Shown: in pieces, positions 30,801 to 42,800 of the stretch
Layout: every line of letters begins with the position of its first letter
Position numbering within the stretch: position 1 is the stretch's first letter
Origin: Branchiostoma belcheri
Taxonomy: Eukaryota; Chordata; Leptocardii; Amphioxiformes; Branchiostomatidae
Direction: 5' to 3'
DNA: 64,000 nt
Assembly: GCF_001625305.1 (NCBI RefSeq)
Contig: NW_017804576.1
Span: 1,064,046 to 1,128,045 of the forward strand
The notes under the pieces: generated by a model
What the model saw: the letters and a program-made list of their open reading frames with translations, nothing else
Databases searched by the model: none
Told to the model about the DNA's origin: nothing
Made by a program: the position numbers and the translations under genes

Positions 30801-33800
30801 GTAGTAAATAAATTAATTAGCCAACAGCCAATCAACAGCCACATCTGCAAACATGACCACACCTGCTTGTATGCCCATATTTGGGCCTTCCCCCGAATTC
30901 CTTTCTTATTACGTCACGCGCGTACGCCCCCACAGTACTTTCCTATGGGGACCACTAAAAAGCAAATAAAACGATTGTAAAAGCTTGTATCAAAAAAATT
31001 TAAAAAACGCCTAAGGGTATTTACCCACTCTACCTCTATACGAAATTACAGGTAATTTTGCCCAAAAATGAAGGAGTTGAATCAATTTAAAGAAGTGGCA
31101 GGAGAAGAAGAAGAAGGAGGAGAAGAAACATCAGAAAAAGCAGTATTTCACTCCATACTGAAGTATGGAGTGAAATAATAAATATTTTGAAGTGTCATAC
31201 AGTTTTTTTTTAAATTGTATAACGTTTTATCAGTAGTGTTGGTAAAGTGGGCCCTTGTTTGACACTTATTGGTGTTTGATTTTCTGTACTTGTCTTCAAA
31301 TTAGCAAATTTCTTTGGGAGTGTTTAGATGTATTTGCCTCTCTTCCTGTTCTCCTGCAGAAATTTGTGAGCACCACAATCCGGCCCACCCTGCTGCCCTT
31401 CCAGGAGCTGTACAGCTATGAGAACTGTGCTGAGTTTGTGGCCGACTATCTGGAGTTCCAGGCCCTGGACCCACCAGTGGACCTGGTAGGGCGTCTTCTA
31501 CAGAAGTGTAACTGTGCCAGATATTGTAACGTTCACAAATCTGATTTGAACTCTCTTTTCAGTAGAAAGCCTACAGTTTCAACCTCTTGGGACCATCCCC
31601 ATTTTGCTACCTAGAATAATCACGCACTTTTGTTATTAATCTCACCTTGTAGACAATAGGTACCCTCATGGGTAATGAGAATTAAATATATTATACAGTA
31701 GAGATAGAAAAGTGCCTGAAGTCTGATTAGAAATGTCATATTTTGCAGTGCTTTCCTTCCTGAGTGACTTATAGCAGTTTTTTTACGAGTACATGTGTGT
31801 AGCAAAGATCTGTTAGCCACCTTTATTCCCTGGCATCTGGTGTGAGAATGCCGTGTTACTAACACCTGTCTGCTCTATGATTATGAAAAAATTAAACTGT
31901 TCTCCAACTCAAAATTTTTTTTTTGACTCACCAGAAATTTTCGACTGAATCACTCAGTCTTCCTCAGCTATCTGACCCAAATGCTGTGGACATGTGATTT
32001 TTCCCACGTGTGACATCAGCAAAGGGTCAAAGGTTTTCTGAAGTCGATATCGACCCCCGTCCCGGTAGACAACCTTTGACCCTTTGCTGACGTCACACGT
32101 GGGAAAAATCACGTGTCCACAGCATTTGGGTCAGATAGCAGAGGAAGACTGAGTGATTCAGTCGAAAATTTCTGGTGAGTCAAAATTTCTGAGTTGGAGA
32201 ACAGTTTAAGTTTTTCATAATGTAATTCACCAAATCAGATGAACTTTCATGCTGACCTGTCTGCTCTGTTGTGTTCACAGCCAAACCAGCTGGTGTCGCC
32301 GACCACAGCCCTGAAGAGACAGAAGGGCAACAGTTTTGACTTTGCGACACTGCTGTGCTCCATGCTGCTGGGAGCTGGGTACGATGCGTACTGCGTTAGC
32401 GGGTATGCCACCCGGGAAATCTGCCTGATGGACCAGACCAGGGATGTCTGCCCACTCATGAAGAAGAAAGGAGAGGTAGGACTTTTAGTAGTAGTTGTGT
32501 TAGTAGTACCTAGTCTTACATTATATAATTCATAGTTTATACTGTAGCGGGGGTCCCTGACACGGGTGGGCAGCAGTCGGCTAGTCTTCACACCAAGTTT
32601 CAAATCAACTCTGTCCAGCAGGTCCATACCAGCAAGGCTGCACTCTCTCATGTCCTTCTTGATACACTCTATCTAAGGTCTATCCTGATCCCTGTTGCCT
32701 GGTTTAGCACATCTTGGCAAGAGAGTATATAAGAAATCCTTGGGGCAGAGAAAGATATTTTCAATAGGATTAGGAGTAATTTGTTTCAACTTTTTCATTC
32801 TCAAATGTCTTGTCATCCCTTACACTTCTAAGCCCACTAGTATACGTCAACAGCTGTGAGTCATGACCATTTGTATCCACGCTGTATATTTGTGTCTGTA
32901 ACAGCTGAAGTCTGAAGAGAAGAAGAAGGAGGTGCGGAAGTACCAAGTCAAGCCTCCCAAGGACCTGCGCAGTAAGTTTGACCTGAAGATGCAGGCCAGG
33001 AGGGAGGCTGAAGAGGAGGCTAAGGCAGCGGAGAGGAGGAGGGAGGAGGAGGCTCGCATCAGTGTGAGTTTCTCTTGAAACGTTAACTTGTCGATTCGTG
33101 CGGTTGTGGAGTCCTCCCCCATGAGATCACCATCCTGGAACCTAAAAGGCTTTCATGTTATGCGCTTGCCAGTGCCTGAGGGCATTTGCGGCTGGAGCAG
33201 AAAACGAATAAGAAAGAAAAATGACTGTCGCTGCTCGGTCAGACCTCATTCTGCAGCCCTCTGCGTACGAGGCAGTCGGTGCAATTCACAAGAATTACGC
33301 TGGCTGTGCAATTCTATCACCATGAAACATTGCCTGATTACATGATGGCAGTGTCTACTCTGCATGCTGGGTGCTCATTATTAGTGATACAAGTACATTG
33401 TAGTATGGGTTTCTAGCTTTTGAAGAAGATATGTAACTGACCAATCCTGACTCCATATCACAGCAGTTCAACCAATGATAGCATGACCATGAGTGGTTCG
33501 ACCAATGAGAGAGTGGCTGCATATTGGTCAAATATTTGCATATTTATGTTTTATTTTGCCATTCTAAGTTTTGACAGAGATGGGCTGGGCTATGGGACTG
33601 GTATATGAATGTCATCTACAAAGATCTGTATTGTCAGTTAAGGCCTACTCTGTATGTCTCTAGTAGTGATTATATGTTACTGTAGATTAGTCTACTGAAC
33701 AAAAAACATACACATAAAACTTAAAAGCACACTAAAGCCTGACTGTGTACACCTTGTCTTGCAGGAGCTGGAGAAGCCAAAGCCTGATGCCCTGCACGGC

Positions 33801-36800
33801 CTGCGGATCCACTGCTGGGTGCTGGTGTTGTCAGGCAAGCGGGAGGTCCCAGACAGCTTCTTCATCGAGCCGCTCACCGGCAACACGTACCCCACCGAGG
33901 ACGACAAGTTCCTGGGCATCGAGTCCGTCTGGAACCACCAGAACTACTGGGTCAACATGCAAGACTGCTCCAACGGCTGTAAGGTAGGGTACAGTCTCAA
34001 TAGTTCTTTTGTAACAGTTGTGGTTCAAGCACCATGGTTCAAGCACCATCAACTAACCTATCTAACAGGTCTGGACCTTTGGTCCGTCAAATATTTGCAT
34101 TCTTATTTTGCATTTCTGAGTTCATGTAGGGTGTTGGGTTTGTGAGCTGATGGCTCGGGCTTGATTCCCGGGAGCCAGGGGACTTCGTGTTTCTACTCTC
34201 CCTGAGTTTCTTCACTCTGGCATATCATCATCCACTGTGTTCGGCTGCTGCTGCAGTGGTCTGGACACCCTGCAGCTGCAGTCAGTCTTTCTTCAACCCT
34301 CTCCACTGTGACCTGTTCTTCCCTAGCTTCATAAGCTCCCGTAGGTTCCTCAAATGTTTGACTGTAAAAGTCCTAGTGCTCTTTCTCCCCATTTATGCAG
34401 TGCTTTCCTACCTTTTTATCATCATACTGGACTTGTAGACAAAACACTAGACGAGTCATCTATTGAGTCGTCTATTCAAAAAGTCCTATGTGCCATCCTG
34501 TGAGCAAGTACAATGCCTAAAAGATTGCACCTCTCTCTGTATTGTAGGACCTGAGTTTTGACCTGGGAGACTCGGCGAAGTGGGAGTACCTGCTGCACAG
34601 CTCAGAGAAACCCAGTCTGGAGATCCCTGATGTGGAGGCAGAGCTATACGAGGGCCTGGATGACGATGAGGTAAGAACGTACAGTGCACTCACTCACTCA
34701 CTATCCAGTTTACCGTCAGTTGTTCTCTGTCTCCCAAGGTTAGACATCCAGGACATGCACATACACAAGAAAACTGTTACTCAAGCAACTGCATAGTCAC
34801 CGACGAAACGTAGTGGATGGTTCTTGAAATATCTGATAGTTTTCAAAATCAATCCAGTTGCTTGATTAACAGTTTCTTGCAGAAGAGGCAAATACATCCT
34901 TTGTAAAACAGTTCTTCTGAACATGCATCAGAACTATGAGTACAACATAGTGTAAGAGGATGGAGGAATCTTTATTACAATCTGATGTCACTAATAATTT
35001 CTTTTGACTTTTGCAGGAGGAACAAGAAGACGAGAAACACCTGGAAATGCCACCATCCTGGGTTCACCCCATCCTGGTCACACCAAAAGGTGAATACATG
35101 CACTTTGTACTTGAGCTGCATCTGAATGTTATGATGGGCTACACCATGCTGTACATATCTCCATAAGCGCTTTTTATGTATTTCATAACTCAGCTTTAAA
35201 GTCATTGCTTTTTCACACTATTAGTTTTGTTTTAAAATGTAATTCAGAAGACAGTATAATCTTTAGACTGGTTTATTATTAAAATCAAAGACAAGTCACA
35301 TTGCAGCCAACAGGCTGAATTGACAGACTCGTGTACAAATTGGCAGGCAATATTAATTCGCTTAAAATATCTAAAATCATTAAAATGGCAAAACAGATAA
35401 AAGCAATATTTAGTATGAGGAACATTGCTGGGTGTCGCCCACAGAAGTACCGATCTACAATCTTGTAATAAATGTTTTGCTACTTGTCTTTAGAGTACGA
35501 GACGCGATGTCCACTTGGCAAGAAGACTATCCTGTACAAGAAAGCTCGGCTGGAGAAGTTTGCTCGCTACCTGCTGAAGGACGGCATGATCACCAAGCTG
35601 TCTGCCTATGACGACTACGAATGTAAGTAAGAAGCAAAGTTGCCTCATGATACAAACTGAAGACATCCCTTGCAAAAGGCAATTTCTGTTTATCTTTGCA
35701 GAAGGAAAACATTTTGTTTTTGCTCTGTTTTTTCTTCTTTAAACGGAAAAGGTCAATGACCTGGATCAGACATCTGTCACCATAGTAACTGGTGCTGTAG
35801 CAGACACCCTATGGTGTTGGGTTACATTATGTAGCAAGGGGCAGGACAGAGTTGGAGGGGCTGGTCACCATATATATGAATGTGTTACAGTGTAGTAAGA
35901 ATAAACAGATCAGTAGTTTGTTAGGCTAGACCATGACTGTGAAGGCAAACATTATGGACTTGTTTTGGAACTGTTACCTTTCTAGTTTTTAGATGTCTTC
36001 CTTGAATTTTCAATACATCTCTCTGCCCATTTTGGCCATGAACCTGTACTGAATATTTTTTCTTTTCCACCAGTGAAGAACCTTGTGTCTGCGAAGGAGT
36101 GGTTTGTGAACAGACAGGACAAACTGGAGCTGAGAGTCCACAACCACCGCACGGGGCTGATCACAGAGTACATGCTGCAGGGAAGGCTCGACTGCATGAA
36201 AGGTAACACGTCGGCAGAACGCACTGCACCTGTGTGAAACCCGTAATGTATTGTACATAGCACCTCGGCAGAACGTCTCATATAAGGTCGTATTCGTACA
36301 TATAAGGTTAACATCCCGCCTGTAGTTCCCAAATGTTGTGTTGGAAAAAATATCCTCTACAACAGGCAAAATTCTGATGCAACAGTGACCAAACATCCAA
36401 CGAAAACCGCGAAAATCCAGGGTTCTGCGCAGGCGCAGTACGTTCTGCCGACGTGCTATGAAAGGTTCGTCTGAAACACAACACATTCATCCCCAAACAG
36501 TTAAAAGACTTCAGAATTTCTAATTTTCTGTTATTCTATGCTCTTTGGTGTAACAAATCAGCTTACTTACACCTAGGGGCTCAGGCCTGACACATGAGGC
36601 AGACAGAGCATTCTAGCAAGTTTGGTAAAAGGCCAGTCTCTCTACATCCTTCTAGTTGAGATTTACTGAACATAGCAGCTTAGAAGTACAGCTGTTTCAT
36701 TCCGTGTCAACAACCTGTTGTTTCTATATTTGTTCCCAGTACAGAGCTCACCTACTACAAGTCCTATAGTCTGGGTCCCAAATACAATGTAGTTAAAAAG

Positions 36801-39800
36801 ACTGCCCAAATTCTAATTTGTGTTTTTCTATGCTTTTTGACTTAACACATCAGCTTAGCAGTAGGACTATTTCGTTCAACAACCCTGTTTGTCCCTGGTG
36901 CAGAGCACACGTACAAGTCCGGCAGCCCACGTCCCCAAATAGTTAGACATCCTGGATTCTAATTGTATGTTATTCTATGTCCTTTTATGTACCAGCTTAT
37001 AGCACTAGCAGGACAATCTCATTAATACCCGTTTGTCCCTGTCTGTCCCTGGTACAGAGCACACCTACAAGTCAGGCAGCCCAATCCCAAAACAGTTAAA
37101 AAGACTTCCCAAATTCTAATATTGTGTTATTCTATGATGTAACAGCTTATAGCACTAGCAGGACAATCTCATTAACAACCCTTTGTCCCTGTCTGTCCCT
37201 GGTACAGTTAAAAAGACTTCCCAAATTCTAATATTGTGTTATTCTATGATGTAACAGTTTATAGCACTAGCAGGACAATCTCAGTAACACCCCTCTGTCC
37301 CTGTCTATCCCTGGTACAGAGCACACCTACAAGTCTGGCAGCCCCGGCCCGGAAACGGACCGTACCATGGTGTTCTACGACAAGGCTCGGGTGGACGGGC
37401 TGGTGAAGAGGGAGGAGACGCCCACGGAGATGACGGAACACTTTAAGGACAGGGACGACTTCCTGTACTACAGACACGTCCTCTTCAGCAAGCGGATGAA
37501 GAAGTTTGGGGCCTCCACAGACGCAAACCACAGACCTATTTTGGTGAGCTGCCTAAATGCTCGCTTTTAGACATCGAAGTCTGTATCTGTATCGGTATAG
37601 CCGGTATAACCGCCCTTCGGCGTAACACACCAGCTGATGAAGTGATGTTTTTACTTAGCTTTTACTAGAGCTGCTCAAAAAAGCTAGATAAAGACATATT
37701 AAATTCTTTCTAGAAGATATCAAAGTAATGTTTTTCTACAACTGAAGAGGTAGTAAAAAACTAGGCAGATAAATTCTTTCTAGCAGATAAGAAAGTAATA
37801 TTTCTTATTGCAGTAGAGCTACTAAAGAAAAGGAATGGCTTGGTATGTGGGCAGCTGTTGTTTTTATTTCCAAAGTAGAGATACTAAAAAAAGAGATCAA
37901 CATCAACAACATGATGGTCATATTTAGGCTTGGTACGTGAGCTTGTGTCTTTCCAATCTTCAAGTACATTGCAGGGCTCTAGCCCACTCAAGAATTTTTT
38001 TCGTCAGATCCATGGGCAAATGTAGGATTTTGATGCCTTCTAAAACACAACCTCTCACATTTGGAGAGAGAAATCATAGAGTTGTGAGTGGATAATGGAT
38101 TTTTTTTTTAAATTCTTACCAAAGCTTTTTGTCAGTTTTGACAGATTGGTTGGAAAGTTTTCCATTACATGCCACAAAGTTCCTGCAAGTTCCTGGTACA
38201 TTGCAATTGTGTTTCTCTACTTCACTGTGTCTTAAGTTCGGGACTCATTTAGAAACCCACACACCGTCAATGCCGCCACTAAAGGGTTCGGACTACCACG
38301 ACAGAACCACCAGAAACAGAGACAAATATAGACCAATCAAATGCAGGACTGATCGACTCAGGAACTCCCCCATAGCGTACATTGTTCGCCTTTTAAGTGC
38401 TTAATCAAATAGTTAATGTTTTTAAGGATTTCCGTATTGTTGTATTATTAAGCTTTTAATTCCGTTTTATACTCGTATTATGGTACAAATGTTAAATTCT
38501 ATTATACACCAACGTTATTTGTTATACTTATATATAATAATTGACCCTATGTTTTATCTTGATACGAGCTCTGTAAATGTTTGTAACGAATCCGCAATTC
38601 AGCCCGCGGGCTGCAAGTGATTTGCATTTTAATAAACCATTCATCATCATCATCATTCACAGAAAATCACGGAGAGGTTCCACAGGAACAGGGAGAAGCC
38701 AGCGAGCGAGGATGTGTCGGAGTGCGTGTTCCACATCGCGGAGGACCGCATCCAGCTGACCTTCCACTGCGAGGACAACCGGGTCACGGCCTCTACACGA
38801 GAGTTCATCAAACCGCCCAACGCCAACGACAAGAGCCAGGTCATCACCATGACCCCCGACATGACCTCCACATTCCAGGTCAGGGTTAGACATACCCACC
38901 TTATAATTTGTCATACAATATTTATATTTAATATATACATTTATATGTTGTCATACAGAATTACTAAATCATATAACTTGTATATCATGAAGTCATATTA
39001 CTTACATTATGTACATTTGTGTTATTTGGTGTAATAATATGTCACTAGGTTGGATGGTTCCACATTTCATGTTCTTTTCTTTTCTTGAATAAATAGAAAA
39101 AAGACAGAAATACCCATCTGCAGTCTGCATTTTGCAGAGACATTTTTAATATTGCAGAAGAGAAATTAAGCAACCTGCAATTTTGCAGGCTAGGGGTTCA
39201 AGCTAGGGTTCTATGGTGTTAACATAATATTATTGGAAAGCTTTTGTGCTCACTATTGACTACATGTACTAGTAATTTTGCATATATTTTTCAAATTGCA
39301 TGTAAAACGTTTGCCAACATGCAGTTTTGCCTACACCATGGGTTTATGTCCAGACTGCTAATTTGGATAATTGCTAGTAGAGTATTTGCAGAAAAACTGC
39401 AGAAAAAGATTTTGACATTCTTACTACAGTATTACAGGGGAGCCTGCAAGGGGGGGTCACGACAACGCTCTACGCTGAATTCGGAAACTTCTCGATTACG
39501 CTTTACGATAAATTCCAAGTGGTCACAACGCATTACGTAGAATTAAATTGGCGAATTACGCTCTACGTTGAATTGGCGGTCCGTCTACGCTCTACATAGA
39601 ATTAAAATGGCTGATTACGCTCTACGGAAAAGGGCATGCGGGCCCCCTTACAGAACACTGAATAAAAAGTATTATTTCTACCCCTGCAGGTGGACACGAC
39701 GAAGAAGTCTCCGAAGAACCTGTACATCTACAACATGCTGGTGTCTCTGGTGGAGGCAGAGGACCAGTCTGTACAGGCCATCAGGGCGTCAGAGGAGGAG

Positions 39801-42800
39801 GTGAGATTGCACTGATTTTCTGACTGACTTGAGTGTGTGATAGCACGTTGGCAGAACATATGGCAAAACCTGTTATTCATTTTCCACAGCGCTTCAGCAC
39901 AATGTCTCATTGAAGGTCCTGTTTGAGTATTTAAGGATGACATCCTGTCTATAGTTTTCAAATGTTTTGTCGGAAAATATACCATCTGCAACAGGCAAGA
40001 TCCTGATGCAACATTGCCCAAACATCCATCCATTGAAAACCTTGAAAAATTTGTGTTCCGCACAGAAGCAGTACGTTCTGTTGACTTTCTTGTATCATTC
40101 TGTTTGTTTGTTTGTTTGTTTGCTTTTATAACAATCCCCATTAGTGCTTAAGCACTATTCTTCCTGGGGTCAACATATCAAAATGAAGCACCAATAACGA
40201 AAACTTGTACAAATGGTATATGGAGTTTACAAAATAATAAGGTAAATATGTACAGTTTACAATGCAAACTTGTATTAACAAGTGGACTGTACTGACATGT
40301 GGACTGGCTTTCTGCAGATAAAGGAGTGCCTGCTGGAGCGTATCCGTGAGGAAACCGTGTCTGAGCTCTCCATCTCAGTATACGACACAGAGAGGAACGA
40401 GAAAGCCAAGCAGCACAGGAAGGAACTGGTAAGATACTGTTACCGCTCAGGTCATAGTCTCCTGTGATGTCCTTCTTTAATTTCAAAGCATAGCAAACTA
40501 GTGGAGTTGATAAATTGCCTAAAGTTTTTTTTTTATGTTTCATTTTCTTTTTTTTCCAGTGAAGAGAAATTGTGTTAGTGTCACAAGAGACTAAACTATT
40601 TTGTATATTTGCCTGATCTTTAATATTTTGTGTGATATGAATCACAAGCATCCTTGTATGACAAACTTGTTACTCAAGCAACTTAGATAGACTTCAAAAA
40701 CTGCCAGACCTTTCGAGTAGCATCCAGTACCTTTCTACAATCACTGAAAAAAAAAACAGTGGGTGCTACTTGGCACGACTGACATTTTTTGTGTATCTCA
40801 ATACCTGGATGTCTAGCCTTTGTCGACATTTATTTTATTTTATTTTCCGTCATCTTTATACAGGGTGGCCCATTAAGTGATTACACTTCTTTTCAATGGG
40901 GCCCTGTTTTACAAACAAAACATAACAGTCACATACAAACAGTAACATAGGGATACAATAAACAATGATAATGGCAATAATAATAACGGAAAAACAGTAA
41001 GTAACCACTAACATTAATAAATGATAACAAAAAGTAGAAATTGTCCAGTCCAGTCATTGTCCAGTCCAGATTGTTTGTATAGAGGGGTCAGAGGTCAGGC
41101 CAATTCTTACATCTCATTTTAAAAGTGGACATGGACAGGCAGGTCTTTTATATCATGTGGCAACCTGTTCCAGAGGATAGGGCCTCTATAGGAGAACTTT
41201 CGCTTGCCACATCCAAGACATTTAACCGTCCCCCGTGTTCCGTTCCCAGGAGCGTCAGCAGCTTGAGGAGAAGCTGCGCCGGCAGGAGCAGGAGCTGGAC
41301 TACCTGGCGCCCTTCCTGGCGCAGATGGGCGACCCCGACAAGATCGCCCGGCAGCAGGCCTTCAAGCTGAAGGAGGACTGCCTGGCCGACCTCAAACAGA
41401 GGCTCATCGACAAGGCTAACCTCATCCAGAGCAGGTTTGAGAAGGTACGTACAAGATCTTTACTCGCTCAGCTTTAAACAACTCCTGCAATTAAATGTGC
41501 AAATATTTAGTGTAACAAGTCATTCGGTGTGATATAGCTAGCTGCCGCCGCGCCGCGTGCCTGCGAAGCTGGTGTGTTACACCGAAGGGTGGTTATACAG
41601 GCTATATCGATACAGATACAGATACAGATACTCACTCACTCATAACGAGATACACAAGGAAATTGTTACTCAAGCAACTGGATTGATTTTTGGAAGATGC
41701 CTGGTGTTTCAAGTAGCATCCACTAGTTTTCGTCAGTGACTGACATTGCTTCCTGTCAAAATCATGCCCTGATTTTGCTGCAATATTGAAAGACCCAGTT
41801 TATACGAGGTTTTACTTTTGTTAAACCTGGTGTGGATGCAAAAAATCCTGCCACCTCCACTTCGTGATCTGGATAGGCAAGATCTGGCTAAATCCCTTTC
41901 TGAGCAGGATGGATAGTTTGGTTGATACCTAGGCTAAGCATACCCAGATATGTGAAGCCTGGTATGAACGAGCTCAAACTTGTCACACCACATTTGATGG
42001 CTGCCCTGACCTTGTGTCGTGCACACCCCCTTGCAGGAGACGCAGGAACTGCAGAAGCGGCAGCAGTGGTACCAGCAGAACCAGGTGTCCATGACAAAGG
42101 AGGATGAGGAGGAGTATCTGGCCTACTGCTCAGAAGCCATGTTTAGGATCCACATACTGGAGCTCAGGCTCAACAGGTAAGGCTATCTACCCGCACGTTA
42201 CGCAGCTTAGACCGTATCAGAGTAAATTTTGATGTTGTATATGTGTTTTTGGATGGGGGGGGGGCAACTTGTAAAGGTGTGTATGCACCTGTTTTGCCCT
42301 CCCTTTCACTTTGTGAAAATAAACTAATAAACCCATAATTTCCAAAACAAGAAATTGGACTGAATTGAGATTGTTGACTACTCCACTGCAGTCTTTGTCC
42401 AGTCAAAAATTTGAGTCCGATTTCATTATGAAGCAAGTTTACATTGTTATTTCCAACACAGCAAATTATGCTTCCCCAAATTTTTGACTGTACAAGTCCA
42501 GTCTTTGCTATTCCTTGACAAAGACTAGAGTGGAGTACAGTTCAAAATTTGAGTAAGTCCAATTTCTTGTGTTGAAAATAACCGATACAAACTTGCTTCA
42601 TAATGACTTCTACCAACACAGATCAACTTTTAGGTAAGATCAAGGACCTTGGTAAGATCTACCATACATGTAGGTGTTCAGAATGATTTGCAGCATGATT
42701 AGAAATCACATACAGTTTGTATATACATGTATATATCTTTGCAGAACCCTTAGATTGTCCTGTGGATGGATAATATGCAACATAGGTCACTATACATCTA

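Larger units (their letters stand above)
29262..31192 (+). mobile_element. Helentron-like repeat, copy B (1.9 kb)
   Basis: It begins ACTAGAAAGGCCAA with hairpin ACATTTGCT-TCGG-AGCAAATGT (29275-29296), then TTTCACTCCATAC (29302-29314). It ends with hairpin arms ATTTCACTCCATACT and AGTATGGAGTGAAAT (31145-31176), followed by AATAAA. The 3' part (31060-31140) matches copies A and C. The interior holds other repeats, including the 29507-29692 element and a tRNA-like SINE head. No replication protein is encoded. Confidence 0.6.

Noticed and set aside
36010-36486. 158-codon open frame on the minus strand
   Set aside because: It is antisense to DRC7 exon 10 and runs through the MITE at 36205-36457.
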